Shown piece by piece: positions 21,557 to 33,614 of a stretch of 64,000 nucleotides of DNA. Source of the stretch: Diphasiastrum complanatum (lineage: Eukaryota > Streptophyta > Lycopodiopsida > Lycopodiales > Lycopodiaceae); NCBI GenBank assembly GCA_029204225.1, contig CM055114.1, positions 16,699,502 through 16,763,501 of the forward strand, in the 5' to 3' direction. The notes beneath the pieces were generated by a model. It was given only the letters and a program-made list of their open reading frames with translations, made no database searches and was not told the origin of the DNA. A program made the translations under genes and the position numbers. Within the stretch, counting starts at the first letter, position 1. The number at the start of each line of letters is the position of its first letter.

Positions 21557-23013
21557 ATTTCAAATGAGGACTTTTCAAATGTGTTTCACGCCGCCATTTT
21601 TTTGGCATTGCCTTGCAAAAGCAATTCTATCTTTTGAGGTTATTCAATAGATTTTGAAAAAAAGTCAACATTAAAGGTTAATTGAATTTTACCACAAGGG
21701 TTGAAACCATGCAATTGAGTGTATTTTCTTCTAAAATGCCATGGCATTATAAAATTTTAGCAAAATTTATGATAAAAGTTTAACAAGGGATCACAAAATA
21801 TGAATATACATCAAATAATGATTGGTGAACCATTCTTTTGTAATGATCATTACCTACTTGTTATTATGCTTGTCCTGAATATGGTACACCTAAGGTCTTA
21901 ACCAAAAGGAAAGAGTTATTCTTTGGAGACTCGAGATATAAGTCAAAAATTTCACAAATGACTTTTGCTCCTAGATGTCATCTTAGAACATCACCACTTC
22001 TCCTTGATAATGAGTATATATCCTTTGGTGATCAACACTAATATAAACTAGAATTATTGTGCATCCAAAACATTTGTGACCTCATGACCTTTTAGCATAC
22101 CTTGGCTTTCAACCTCAGAGAGACTAACTAAAAATGGTCTTAAGCCAACATTGACCAAAGTTAGCATTGACTTCTTCAATTCATTTAATAATCTTCCAAA
22201 AGGTTATTACAAATAGTGGTGATGTTGATATTTAAGGCCTCACGCCTTCTTTTTGTCCATCCATTGATGCTTAATTTTGAGAAAGTAGGTAGTATTGCCT
22301 CTGAAAATTATTCAAACATCTTGTCTTACAAGGCTTCTCTATGCCTATGTGTGTAATAGAAATTGCATCACTTGAAAACAACAAAATCTATAGAACTCGC
22401 ATCTCATGCTTGGAGCTTAGTTGTGCAAATGATTTTTGTAGATAATCCATCCCTCGATGTTGCTTGCCTTTATCCCAAATGTGCACTAAGAATGTTTTAT
22501 GAAAAATACATCTTTCACTCATGTTGGCCTCTATATGCTTTGGTAATTGCCAATATAAAAAAGTTTTCAAGTAACATAGTGCATATTTATATTCAACATG
22601 GAAAAAAATCATATAAACGCTTTGCAACTTATCACAACACTACATTTGTTTATTTAGTGTTACATTATGAATATTATTAGATTTGATAAAGTTGAGAATC
22701 AATCTCCTATTAGGTCGTTATGTAAAGATACAATAAGAGAATATTAAATAATATCCCAAAATTATGTAAATTGAAGGATTTTTTCTTGGATAACATTGGG
22801 TAAAAATAATGTCAGAGCATTTACATCACTCATTAGGTCAAGAGATTATACAAGTTATATCTACAAGTTGCTTCTACTATATTATAGTAAATTGAGTATT
22901 TTTAGTTCTTAAAATTGTTCATACATATTAAATCTCATATGAAGATTGATACAGAAAAATTACAATCTTAAATTGGCCTTTTACAAAGGGGTCTATTTTT
23001 ATGGCATGGTATT

Positions 23014-23017
<4 letters not shown>
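21557..23017. other. AT-rich spacer without recognised genes
   Basis: Open frames occur on both strands (for example 22363-22680) but carry no motif I recognise, and their composition matches the surrounding AT-rich DNA. No feature can be supported. Confidence 0.4.

Positions 23018-23104
<87 letters not shown>
23018..23104. repeat. (CA)n-(TA)n-(GA)n compound microsatellite
   Basis: Three consecutive dinucleotide runs: CA to about 23046, TA to about 23080, GA to 23104. Confidence 0.97.
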
Positions 23105-23739
23105 ATAGAGTGAGGATGAGGTGATAGCTAGAGGATCTAGATTTGGTAGATTATACAAACTACATTCTATTGAGAGTGCTAACATTTGTGATGTTGCCTA
23201 CAAGACTTAGATCTCCCAATCTCAAGGCCATGACATCTATGATTAAAGATGGAAAGCCTTAGCCTTAAGGTTTCTTACATAGCTTACCTTTTTTTTTTTT
23301 TTGGGCTATTGCTATGTGCTTGTGTGTGTGTTTGCATGTTATTCTACTACATACTACAACACTTGTCTTCTCTCCAGGTCCTACAAGAGTTGTTGAGCAA
23401 CCTATCAAGCCGGGAAAGAGAAACAACATTGTCAACTTGGGCTTTTTCTTTACAGAAGTGATCCAAGTGACATTTTTCACTATCAAACAAGTATATCAGA
23501 ATTTGTCAGGTTGTTTGCAACCATAACAACATCAACTTTCAGCCTATCCCCTCTGCAAATTTTGACCTTTTTCAAACTGCGAGTCATGCTCTTGTCTACG
23601 AGTTCTGTTGTTTCAGAAAAGTCTAGATTCTTGCCAAACTCATCATTTTGCAAGAAATCCACATTTTTTTTTACCTTCTTGAAAAAACACAGTACTATAC
23701 AGTTCATCTATACTGCTACTATGTTTCTCATTCTGCATC

Positions 23740-24590
23740 ATGTCAAAAGACTTTGCCGAATCTTCCAATCCTAATCCTCCATGCCTGGAACAAAGAATTT
23801 CGTGCATTGATGCACCAAAGTACGATGGAGAATCTGACCCAATTAGATTTTTTCAAGACTTTGATAATGCATGTCGCTTCTATGGAGACACTTTTGAAAC
23901 TGAAAAGCTCAAATTATTTCCTATGGTCTCTATGGAACCGCCAAAGAGTGGTATCTCAACCTGGAAGCTCCTGATCTCGTTTCTTGGAATACCCTCAAAG
24001 ACACTCTTATCAAGTGTTTTAAACCATCCAAATTGACTCAAAGCCCGTTCATACAAATCACACACTTCAAGATGCGTCACAAAGAGTCCGTTAGAAGCTA
24101 CATTGAGCGTTTCAAGCATCTCAAGGTAAATTGTGTTGATGAAAATATCACCGAACATATGGCCATCAAATTGTTCTTGGTTGGACTCCCTAAAAGTATC
24201 CGCTGAGCTAAACCAGTTGACCTTTATGATCAACTTAAGGATGTAATGATTGATGCCATTCACGAAAAAGACGAGGGGTCCAATGAGGACTTTTATAACT
24301 GTGAAAAGAAATCCAAAACTCCCGAACGTCTTAATCATCCAAAGCTTGAGAATACTACCCAGTCTTAATCCGAAGCTTGAGAATACTACCCAATCTTCAA
24401 AAATTCTACATGAAATGGAAACTTGGCAGAAGCCTCAGCAAACCCACATGGACAAACTCACTGCTAATTTCCAGAACGTTATGAAAAATCTTGTTGACAA
24501 ATCTTTTCCAGCAAGAGAAAATGTCTCGTGTCCTATCTGTTCGTAGAATCACACTGCTAATGAGTGTCCGCAACTGAAAACCCATTTCCC
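23740..24590 (+). pseudogene. Ty3/gypsy gag remnant
   Basis: The start ATG at 23740 leads into PKYDGESDPIRFFQDFDNAC, a Retrotrans_gag-type opening. A frameshift near 23935 moves the continuation (EWYLNL, then FIQITHFKMRHKESVRSY and FKHLKVN) into another frame. A later segment gives CPICS-NHTANECPQ near 24530-24575, a zinc knuckle interrupted by a stop. Gag proteins package element RNA into cytoplasmic particles. There is no pol downstream, so only the 5' part of an element is present. Frameshift and stops make it non-functional. Confidence 0.75.
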
Positions 24591-24599
24591 ACTAAGACC

Positions 24600-25060
24600 C
24601 AGACCCATGTATCTTGATATTATGTAATAGGGTGGGACACATCCATGCTACCTTTGAAGCAAAATTACAGCATGCATGTTCTATTGACTCATCGCCAAGA
24701 CTGCTATAAAAAAATTAAATTCAAAAATCTATCCAAATCCATGAAATTCCCTTAAAATTTCATATTAATGCCTTATTTTGTACAGGATTGTCCGTACCAA
24801 ATTTGAGGTTGAAGAGACTATCACATCTATTATGGATACATTTTTCAAAATTGTTTAGATCACTTGCATACAAGGGGTGAAGTTGTGCCTAAGTAGTCGA
24901 CTCTACGAAAGGCTTGATGTTGAGTTGAGTTGTCCCGAGCATGAGACAGAGCTTCCTTTGCTAATATACACTTGCTCCAGCCCGTGTGATTTACACTGAT
25001 CACAGGATTCCATTTCGTGAATCGAATTCAAGTGAATGGAAGGTAATGGGTATCCGTGCA
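24600..25060. other. Non-coding spacer before BPS1-like gene B
   Basis: No gene is apparent. The region contains AT-rich DNA and short unrecognised open frames. Confidence 0.4.
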
Positions 25061-25204
25061 GAATTGTAGTCTCCTTCTGTGGTCAGTAATAAGTAGATGC
25101 CTGAACTCAGCTTCTGAAATGGCTAATCAGATCAAGAATTGAAGTCTCCTCATGTGGTCAGTAGATGCCTGAATTCAGCATCTGCAATGGCTAATCAGAT
25201 CCAG
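25061..25204. repeat. Tandem duplication of the BPS1-like gene B 3' end
   Basis: Units 25061-25135 and 25136-25204 share GAATTG-AGTCTCC, GTGGTCAGTA, GTAGATGCCTGAA-TCAGC and ATGGCTAATCAGATC. Read on the minus strand, each unit contains the last codons, the stop codon and the start of the 3' untranslated region. The distal unit therefore encodes a second, unused C-terminal end that resembles copy A (SH-FRS) more than the one in use (SHCRC). Confidence 0.8.
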
Positions 25205-26254
25205 AAGTGCCACTCTGTTGTTCACAAGCATCCGAAAGAGCTCGTTCACCTGCTGCTCCAAAAGCCCCAAGCCTTTCCCAAGCTCCTCCGACTGCCGTCT
25301 CAAATTCTCAGCCAGTTGCCTCAATTTATCAGCTTGCTCCTTGCTCAGAGGAAGCATCTTCGACAGCACAGCTTCGTCCAGAATAGCATGGAACTGCCTG
25401 ACAATGGCATCTATACAAGTGAGCTCGCCAAGAAGAGCAGTGGATCCACTTGCCTTTCCTGTATGTATCTCGTCTTTCACTCTGTGTTGCAAGGTGATTA
25501 AGGAGGCGAACCAAAGAAAGTGGCTGTGCACATGCAGGCTAGACAGAGGTCGGCGGGGCTTGACACTGAGTGCAGCTGCAAGGAGGCCGCATGTGAAGAT
25601 GGTGTTAACCTTAGCGCCATAGATGGCGCTTATGAAAAGCTTGCTCTTGAGAGTGGGAGCGGCAAGCTTGTTGTCAGCCATGCGCCGCAGGGTGGAGTTG
25701 CACGAGTCGAGCTTTGCCTGTCCCTGGATCTCATCCCTGCGCTTAGTTGCCAACAAGCAGTCCCGAAGCGCATTCCTTGCGCGCTGGCATTGGGCATCTC
25801 TAGTACCCCAATTGTCCCTCGCATCCACCAGATGTAATGCGAGCTGCAGCTGCGTCTGGTAGTGTTTCATGTCGGATATCTTGGCTTTCAATGCATTGCA
25901 CACATCTAGCAGCTTTGCGCTGTCGTCCAGGTAATCATCAACCCACTTGTCCTCTCTCTCCGAATAGGGCAACTCAAAATCGGGAAATAGTGCCTCCACA
26001 GCAGAATTGGTGTCCAAGGTGGCACCCAACGCTTGACGCAGCCATGGAAGATTGAGATAAGAACCGTCGTGTGTGCTCTGCTTCAGCTGCTCAAGCCTGT
26101 GAGCTAGATCATTCTCAAAGGCCTTGAGAGTTGGATCCCGAAGGAGTAAACTGGCAGGCGACAATGGCGTACGCATTGCAAATTGAGGGTAAGTAAATGC
26201 AGTGAAAGCGGTGCCTATGGTTGCAATGAGTGAGGAGCCCTGCTGATGCGCCAT
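25175..26254 (-). CDS. BYPASS1 (BPS1/DUF793)-like protein, copy B
   Basis: An intact 359-residue frame on the minus strand, taken from ATG 26254 because it starts MAHQQGSSLIATIGTAFTAF like copy A. An upstream extension would need a non-ATG start. The same blocks occur in the same order: FENDLAHRLEQL, PWLRQALGATLDTNSAVEAL, ELPYSEREDKWVDDYLDDS, AKLLDVCNALKAKISDMKHY, IYGAKVNTIFTCGLLAAAL and ELGKGLGLLEQQVNELFRML. It differs from copy A by scattered substitutions and a few small indels. Single-exon structure and full length suggest it is functional. Role as for copy A: BPS1 proteins restrain a long-distance root-to-shoot signal in Arabidopsis. It faces copy A tail to tail across about 6 kb. The 3' end lies in a short tandem duplication. 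Confidence 0.88.
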   Translation of the reverse strand: MAHQQGSSLIATIGTAFTAFTYPQFAMRTPLSPASLLLRDPTLKAFENDLAHRLEQLKQSTHDGSYLNLPWLRQALGATLDTNSAVEALFPDFELPYSEREDKWVDDYLDDSAKLLDVCNALKAKISDMKHYQTQLQLALHLVDARDNWGTRDAQCQRARNALRDCLLATKRRDEIQGQAKLDSCNSTLRRMADNKLAAPTLKSKLFISAIYGAKVNTIFTCGLLAAALSVKPRRPLSSLHVHSHFLWFASLITLQHRVKDEIHTGKASGSTALLGELTCIDAIVRQFHAILDEAVLSKMLPLSKEQADKLRQLAENLRRQSEELGKGLGLLEQQVNELFRMLVNNRVALLDLISHCRC

Positions 26255-26572
26255 GGTCTTCCTTGTACTAATCACTACTCTACACAAAGTGGCAACCGAT
26301 TATCTTAACAGTAAGGGGAAGTTCTAATAACACATCTGAAAATGTAGGAGCTCTTCACTGACAGCACTAACATATATGAGAATGAGAAGATGGGAAAACT
26401 GTGTGAGAGAAAGAGTGCATGTAACAAGATTCAGCTTGTTCTGACACTCGTTGTTGCTTGAAGGTGAAGCCAATTTAAACTTCCTGGACCCAGTCTAGTC
26501 TTTCTTACTGCTACTGCTACTGATACTGCCAATGCCAATGCCAATGCCAACTGCCTACCGCCAGCCTTGCGA

Positions 26573-26579
26573 CTTTATA
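26573..26579 (-). promoter_or_regulatory. Candidate TATA box of BPS1-like gene B
   Basis: TATAAAG on the minus strand lies about 320 bp upstream of ATG 26254. Just downstream and on its other side are short CTGCTA and CAATGC repeats (about 26508-26550). The long implied leader makes this assignment tentative. Confidence 0.4.
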
Positions 26580-27059
26580 CCTCAAGGGCCAAGGCAGATC
26601 CTTGAGAGCATTCCGGCCAATGGGGGCCAACCGGCAACAACAAAGTTGTGTGCCTCAACCACGTACCTAGTTACTACCTCCCATCATCACTAATACAATG
26701 TTTGCTCCTCCTCATCATGATCCTCATGCATGTATAAATTGAAACATCTTTCCTTAGCATGAGCAAACCAAATATTTTAGAGCCTCATTCTTACCACAAG
26801 TGGCTCCTTGTCCTAATTTTCATAAAACATGGAGGCCTTTGCTCTATGCCAATTGCTCTTCTAATACCTATCCATATCAATGGAGCCGGGAGAATTTAGG
26901 GAAGAAGCACCTTGCATGGAAGGAGCATGTGTATAATAATTTTGATAATCAATTTTGTGTAGTTAATAGCCGAAGTATGGCATCTTGCATGTATAAACCC
27001 AACTTGAAGAGCCCATCAATAGTTAGTCATGTTAGCGGCATCTTGCATGTATAAGTCCA

Positions 27060-27458
27060 ACTTGTGGTGCCATTAATCACTAGGGGGCAAGAAAACAATT
27101 TTGGCAAAGTCTCAAGGTTTAAACTTAGACTTAAAAAAGTATGTAAAAGTCAAAATCAAGCTTCCAAAAAGGAACTTGCATTGTGTTTTGAGACTTGAAA
27201 TGTCTTGTCCCATAAGCAATTGTGGAAAGAGAACTCCACAAGCTTCTATAAAAGGAAGCCCATTGTATGTAATTTACATCATTAATGCAAGACTACTATT
27301 TTGGATCCACATATGCTTGCTATGGTGTTTGGTCATTATTAGCTTAACTTTGTATTTTTTGCTATTTTTTATAAGTTATTGCTATTTTGACTCCTAGTTA
27401 GCATGTGTGCTTTGCTTCTAAATGCTTCGTTAACTAGTAGTGGGTAAAGAGAGAGTAG
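27060..27458 (+). repeat. Probable LTR/leader part of an older gypsy (left of nested copia)
   Basis: A promoter-like CTATAAAAGG lies at about 27245 and is followed by sequence without coding features. After the nested copia (27459-33609) is removed, the DNA joins 33615 onward, a GA-rich segment leading into a gypsy gag and protease remnant. That arrangement suggests the copia landed in the LTR or leader of the older element. Boundaries are not resolved. Confidence 0.4.
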
Positions 27459-28139
27459 TGTAAAAATACAGCAAATAAGGATCCTAAAACACTTGAAATG
27501 ATGAGGTAAACAATAGATTATGATTTCATAAGATTAGCACAAGTTGAACCATCAAAATCCATCAAAAATCTATGCTTGAACCTCACTAAATGGCCCAAAT
27601 CCTTGAAGAAGGCTTCACACGTGTGAAAGTACGGCCTCCCACAGTCTGAGTACTGTACACCAGACCTACATTCAATCATATAATCATTAGTAACCACAAG
27701 TACTCAAACAATTATGAACATAGAGAGCAATTGCACCATTATGAGAGAAAACACATGAAATTGCTTGATTGATTTTGGTGAGATATCATCACCTATATAT
27801 ACATGATCCATCACGGTTTTGGGCAGGTATGAGTAGCCCTAAACCTATCCCTAATGCTAATTTTGGTGGATCTTTCATCCCTACCAAGTTAGGGTTGGAA
27901 TCTTGGAGATCCCTCAACAATGCAAAAATTACCAAAAATAGCTCCTATTTTTTCTCCCTTGTATCTAAGCATAATTTGGACTCATTCCAAAGGTTCTAAC
28001 ACTTAGGTCTACTTGAGAACATCCTTATGAATGGAATCCTATGCTATTTGGCACGTGTGACAAGCCACATCATGACCATCTAACTATTTACAAGTCATAT
28101 GACCAAAACTAGTCAAGCTAGAATTGTGAATTTTTAACA
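27459..28139 (-). repeat. 3' LTR of copia element 2
   Basis: This is the 681-bp left copy, which is the 3' LTR in element orientation. It includes the palindrome TTCACACGTGTGAA (27614-27627) and GCACGTGTGA near 28051. A purine-rich tract (GTGAGGAGGAG on the minus strand, 28140-28150) abuts it and is the plus-strand primer. Confidence 0.93.
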
Positions 28140-28153
28140 CTCCTCCTCACTAT

Positions 28154-31100
28154 CTAGCTTGGTTCAATCATTGCTTTACTAATCACTCCAAGTGATGATC
28201 TGAACTTCATAAAAGGTGTCTTTTGAAGTGGTTTAGTAAGTAGATCAGCTACACATTCATTGCTTGGAACATGCTCCAAAGCAATCTCCTTGGCTTGCAC
28301 CATTTCTCTCACAAAGTGATGGCATATCTCAATGTGCTTAGATCTTGCATGGAAGATTGGGTTAGATGCAAGGTGTTGGGCTGATATATTGTCATTGTAG
28401 ATGATTGGTGCCTCCTCTGAATCCATGATGTTTAGCTCCACCAATAATCTCTTGATCCAAAGTACCTCCTTTGTAGTGGTTGTCAAAGCTTTGTACTCGG
28501 CCTCGGTTGAAGATAGAGATATAGTTTCTTGCTTTTTTGAAAGCCATGAAACCACACCTTCTCCTATGAAAGTTGAATAGGCACTTGTTGATGTCCTATC
28601 CCTCTTGTCCCCTGCAAAATCTGAATCACTAAATGCATGAAGGTTAATCACATCTCCTCTATATAGAATCCCAAAATCCAATGTACCCGAGATGTATCTT
28701 AGAATCCTCTTAGCCTTTTTCCAATGGATATTCAATGGCTTTTGCATGGATTGGCTCAACCTACATACACTAAAGCTAAGATCTGGTCTAGTTATAGTGA
28801 TCCACATTAAGGAACCTATAAGTTGCCTAAACAAAGTGATGTCCATGAAGGATCTTTCATCATCTTCATTTGGCACTTTTACATCTTGCTCCATTGGTGT
28901 GTCAACACTTTTGCATACTTCCATCTTAAACTTCTTCAAAAGACTTTGAGCATAGTTTACTTGACTTATAAAGATAAAATCAGACCCTCTAAGTACTTCT
29001 ATGCCTAAAATGAAGTGAAGACACCCTAGATCTACCATCTTGAACTCTAAGGATAGATCTATCTTGATTTTTTCAATACCATCAACACTATTTCCACTAA
29101 TGATGATGTCATCTACATAAATGAGTAAAAGTACAATACCAACATCATCAAACTTAATGTAAAGAGTGGGATCATATTCACTTTGAACAAAAGAAAGTGA
29201 AATAAGATAGCAATGTAGTCTTGAATTCCAAGATCTCGAGGCTTGCTTCAAGCCATAGATGCTTCTTTGGAGATGTCATACTTTGTTCTCCATTCCATGC
29301 TTGATGAACCCTTGTGGCTGCTCCATATAGATATCCTCTTCCAAAAAACCATTCAAGAAAACATTAGAGACATTCATTTGACATAGAATCCATCCAAAAT
29401 GTGATGCAAGTGCAATGATTAGTCTTATTGTGACCATCTTGGCCACGAGTGCAAAAGTTTCCTCATAGTCTATCCCTCTCTCTTGAGCATAACCTTTTGC
29501 AACTAATCTTGCTTTATGTTTGTTAACACTCCCATTTGCATTCAACTTAAGCTTGAAGACCCACTTGCATCCTATTACATTCCTTTGAGGTCTCTCAACA
29601 AGCAACCAAGTTTCATTCTCAATCAAGGCATCATACTCATCCAACATAGCTTTATACCATTCTTTGGAGTTCAATGCATCTTCAACATTAGACGGTTCTT
29701 CAAAACTAGATAAAGCATAAGAAGTGGATGAGATACCCTCAACTTGTTGTCCTTTGCCTTGATATGTGAGCCTTGATGGCTCCACTTTTGCCCTTGAAGA
29801 TCTCCTTGGTGTGATAGGTGGGTTTGGTGCTTGCTCCTCCATGAGCTCCTCCTCAAAACCAAGATCTTGCTCCTCGTCCATCTTCTTCTTGATTGTTGGA
29901 GCACTTGAGCCTTCTTCAAGCATATGCATATGATGTTCATCAAAGATGACATCCCTTGAAACAACAAATTTGTTCAAGGATGGGAGATAGACTTTGTAGC
30001 CCTTGCTTGAGCTTGCATATCCAAGCATGATCCCTCTTGTGGAAGACGGATCCTCCTTGGTTCTTGTTTCCAATGGCACATGCACATAACATATACACCC
30101 AAAAACTTTCAAGTGATTAAGATTGGGTTTCTTTCCATACAACATCTCATAAGGAGTTTTGCCTTCAATTGCTTTGCAAGGCACCCTATTCATCAAGTAG
30201 TTTGCACATACAAGAGACTCACCCCAAAAGGATTTGGGCAAACAAGCATCTAATCTTAAAGCCTTAGAACATTCACATAATGTTCTATTCCTTCTTTCAG
30301 CAACTCCATTTTGTTGAGGAGTGTAAGGACAAGAAGTCTCTTTCTTGATCCCTTCCTCCTCACAAAAGGCCTTGAACTCATTGGAGATGAATTCTCCACC
30401 ATTGTCACTTCTAAGAATCTTGATGCTATGATTATGATGCTTTTCCACAAACAACTTGAACTTTACAAAAGTATCAAATACTTGAGACTTGAGGGAAAGT
30501 AAGAACACCCAACAATATCTTGAGTAGTCATCAATGAAGGTTAAAAACATGGATGAACCTCCATTAGATTTGGTGCTAGCCATGTGCACATCTGAGTGTA
30601 TGAGTTCAAGAGGATGAGTTGACTTTGTGATGGAGTTAGGAAACACCTTCTTATGTGCCTTGGATAAGGCACAAGCTTCACAAACCTTGTCTTCCTTCCC
30701 AATAGACCTTGGTAGGCCTAAAGCATACTCCTCCTTGATCATAGCCTCCATGGAACCCGAGTTGACATGTCCAAGTCTTTTGTGCCATAAAGTAAAGGTA
30801 GATATCTTGCTCTTCTCGGCCAACATGACAACATTAGTATCCACAAATGCATCCAGCTTATAAAGTTTGCCAGGTCTAGTGCCCTTAGCCACTATCTTAC
30901 CCTTCTTCTTGATGAAACATTCATTTGAAGCAAAGTCAACATTGAAACCATTGTCTACCATTTGGCCAACACTTAGTAGATTCTTTGTTATTGTAGGAAT
31001 GTACAAAACACCTTCTATGTTGATCTTTTTGGAAGATCCTAAGCAAAGGGGAATGCTACCAACTCCTTCAATCTTACAAGCTTCATCATTTGCTGTATAG

Positions 31101-32122
31101 ATAGACTTTATAGGTCCATCATAAGATAAGAGAGAAGAGAAAAACTCCCTTTTACTAGTCATGTGTGAACTAGCACCCGAGTCAATCCACCAAAGATCTT
31201 CTCCTTTGAAGGTTGTTGAAGAAAATATGGACATCATGAGAGAGTCCTCATGTGAACTCTCCTCCTCCTCCTCTTTGCTCATGTTGGCTTGGCTTTGATC
31301 TTGCTTCCTCTTGAAGCATTCCGAGGCATAATGCCCCATCTTGTTACAATAGTAGCACTTCACCTTTGATTTGTCCTTCTTGACTTTGGTGGTTGATGGA
31401 GATGCCTTTGGGGGTCCTTCTTGATCCTCAAGCTTTGTAGACTTCTTGAATGTTGATCCTTTGCCTTTGGACTTGCCTTTGCCTTTGGTGAAGAGAGCTT
31501 GGTCATCTCCACCTTGGATGGAAAGCCTATCCATCCTCTCTTGCATTTGGCTCCTTCTTGATTCCTCGGCCATGAGTGTGCCTTGGAGTTCTTCAAGTAT
31601 GGGTAGCTTACCCATAATTGCATATCCCTGAACCAAATTATCAAATTCAAAGCTTAGTCCATTCAATATGAGTTGAACAAGCTCTTCATCCTTGATAGGA
31701 TCACCTATAAATGCTAGCTCTTTGTTCAATTCCCTTACTCTTAGGACAAAAGTATGTGCACTCTCTCCTTTCTTTTGATAGCTTCTATAGATTTGATTCT
31801 TCAAAGCTAACATTCTAGTTTGGTTCTTGGATTCATAGACCTTTTGCAAAGTCTCCCAAGCATCTTGAGCTGAAGTGCAATCTCCTACCTCTCTTAAGAG
31901 TTCATTTGCAACATTCATTTTTATGCAATGTAGTGCAACATTGCACCTCTTGATGTATTTGGCTTTTTCTTGAGGATGAATAGGTTCACCCTCCTTACCA
32001 TTTACAATTTCCATCAGATCTTGCATGATCATGATAGATTCCATTCTAACTTTCCATATGGAATAGTTAGTTTTGTTGAGCCTTTCATTAGTATCCAAAA
32101 GATATGCATTTATAGATGCCAT
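28154..32122 (-). pseudogene. Copia element 2 gag-pol with one premature TGA
   Basis: One continuous frame from ATG 32122 to 28154, interrupted only by TGA at 29276-29278. Gag has NYSIWKVRMESIMIMQDL (about 19-36), a zinc knuckle CYYCNKMGHYASEC (about 256-269), and protease DLWWIDSGASSHMT (about 308-321). Integrase has LWHKRLGHVN, CEACALSKAHKK, HSDVH, LRSDNGGEF and NGVAERRNR. The integrase tail and RT follow (GCKWVFKLKLNANGS, GYAQERGIDYEETF). Beyond the stop come QRSIYGLKQASRSW, LLIYVDDIIISG, and RNase H (FSDSDFAGDKRDR, LSSTEAEY). Besides the nonsense codon, the RT residue that is normally Asp in QMDV reads Asn (QMNVSNVFLNG). Integrase and protease motifs look intact, so only reverse transcription is clearly lost. 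Confidence 0.95.
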
Positions 32123-32913
32123 CTAGTCTCCTAATCAAGGACTTGACACAAATGAAGGTTACTTCTATTGATTTGATTGAAGGTCTACCTTATCCCACTT
32201 CTTAGGGACCTGAAAAGATCAGTAATAGACTTCCTATAAAGATCTAAGAATGATCTCTAACAAAATCAAATCATAGAATACTAGAAACAATGCACTTGCT
32301 TGATTGAAGTAGACAATACTAGTAGAATTGCCCCTCTTTCTATAAAGAACATTAAAGCTTCCAAATGATCTGATCAAGAGTGAATTTCAGCAACCTAATA
32401 TACTTTCAAAATCACTTGTAAAAGATCTAAATGGAACTTAATGAGGATGCAACACAATCTACTATCCAATCACAAGCAAAAACTGATCAAAATTGATGAA
32501 AAATTGATCTAATTTGGTGCATAAGTCAAGAAATGGTTGGACTGAACCCAAATCACTTTAGGAGGTGTCACCTTAGAACAGCCTTGAAGAGTCCCCAAAA
32601 CTCTGATCTTCCCTCTCCTTGAATGCTAGAAAGCCTCCTCTATGAAATCACCTCCAAAACGTGCTTAGAAATCAATGCTTGGAGCAAGCAAAACTTGCTA
32701 TCTTGGTAATGTGAATTGAATTCAACTTTGCCTCTAGTTTTAGACACCTAAACACCTGAAAATGAAGTCACACAACACCAATCTCCAATGTATTTGACTC
32801 ACTTTGAGTTCTAGAATCAATACTAGATGCTAAGATCCAATCTACACAAGATTTAGATCAAAAATTGTGATCAAATTGAATGAAAACCAAGGATTTAGCT
32901 CATTTCAGCCTTT

Positions 32914-32927
32914 AGGCTCTGATACCA
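32914..32927 (-). promoter_or_regulatory. Primer binding site of copia element 2
   Basis: On the minus strand TGGTATCAGAGCCT directly follows the 5' LTR end. It matches the complement of the plant initiator Met tRNA 3' end over the first 13 bases. Confidence 0.92.
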
Positions 32928-33609
32928 TGTAAAAATTACAGCAAATAAGGATCCTAAAACACTTGAAATGATGAGATAAACAATAGATTATGATTTCATA
33001 AGATTAGCACAAGTTGAACCATCAAAATCCATCAAAAATCTATGCTTGAACCTCACTAAATGGCCCAAATCCTTGAAGAAGGCTTCACACGTGTGAAAGT
33101 ACGGCCTCCCACAGTCTGAGTACTGTACACCAGACCTACATTCAATCATATAATCATTAGTAATCACAAGTACTCAAACAATTATGAACATAGAGAGCAA
33201 TTGCACCATTATGAGAGAAAAAACATGAAATTGCTTGATTGATTTTGGTGAGATATCATCACCTATATATACATGATCCATCACGGTTTTGGGCAGGTAT
33301 GAGTAGCCCTAAACCTATCCCTAATGCTAATTTTGGTGGATCTTTCATCCCTACCAAGTTAGGGTTGGAATCTTGGAGATCCCTCAACAATGCAAAAATT
33401 ACCAAAAATAGCTCCTATTTTTTCTCCCTTGTATCTAAGCATAATTTGGACTCATTCCAAAGGTTCTAACACTTAGGTCTACTTGAGAACATCCTTATGA
33501 ATGGAATCCTATGCTATTTGGCACGTGTGACAAGCCACATCATGACCATCTAACTATTTACAAGTCATATGACCAAAACTAGTCAAGCTAGAATTGTGAA
33601 TTTTTAACA
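32928..33609 (-). repeat. 5' LTR of copia element 2
   Basis: The right copy, 682 bp, is the promoter-bearing LTR in element orientation. It is nearly identical to the left copy and contains the same TTCACACGTGTGAA palindrome (33084-33097). Confidence 0.93.
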
Positions 33610-33614
33610 AGTAG

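Larger units (their letters stand above)
27459..33609 (-). mobile_element. Complete Ty1/copia element 2 (young insertion)
   Basis: A 6.15-kb element on the minus strand with two LTRs (27459-28139 and 32928-33609) that start TGTAAAAA and end TTAACA on the plus strand. It is flanked by AGTAG on both sides (27454-27458 and 33610-33614). The primer binding site and polypurine tract touch the LTRs at the expected ends. By eye the LTRs differ by about three substitutions and one indel, which implies recent insertion. The polyprotein has one in-frame stop. It sits in an older gypsy remnant. Confidence 0.95.

Noticed and set aside
22363-22680. A 105-residue open frame and its antisense counterpart
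   Set aside because: No recognisable motif, AT-driven composition, and neither strand is more convincing than the other.
25218-25862. Plus-strand open frames over BPS1-like gene B
   Set aside because: Antisense shadows of the GC-richer coding strand.
27101-27397. A 98-residue open frame before the copia element 2 insertion
   Set aside because: Hydrophobic AT-rich tail without motif, across a likely LTR promoter. A membrane protein cannot be supported.
27769-27999. A 76-residue open frame present identically at 27769 and 33239
   Set aside because: It is duplicated only because both lie in the LTRs of copia element 2. It has no domain and is not a gene.
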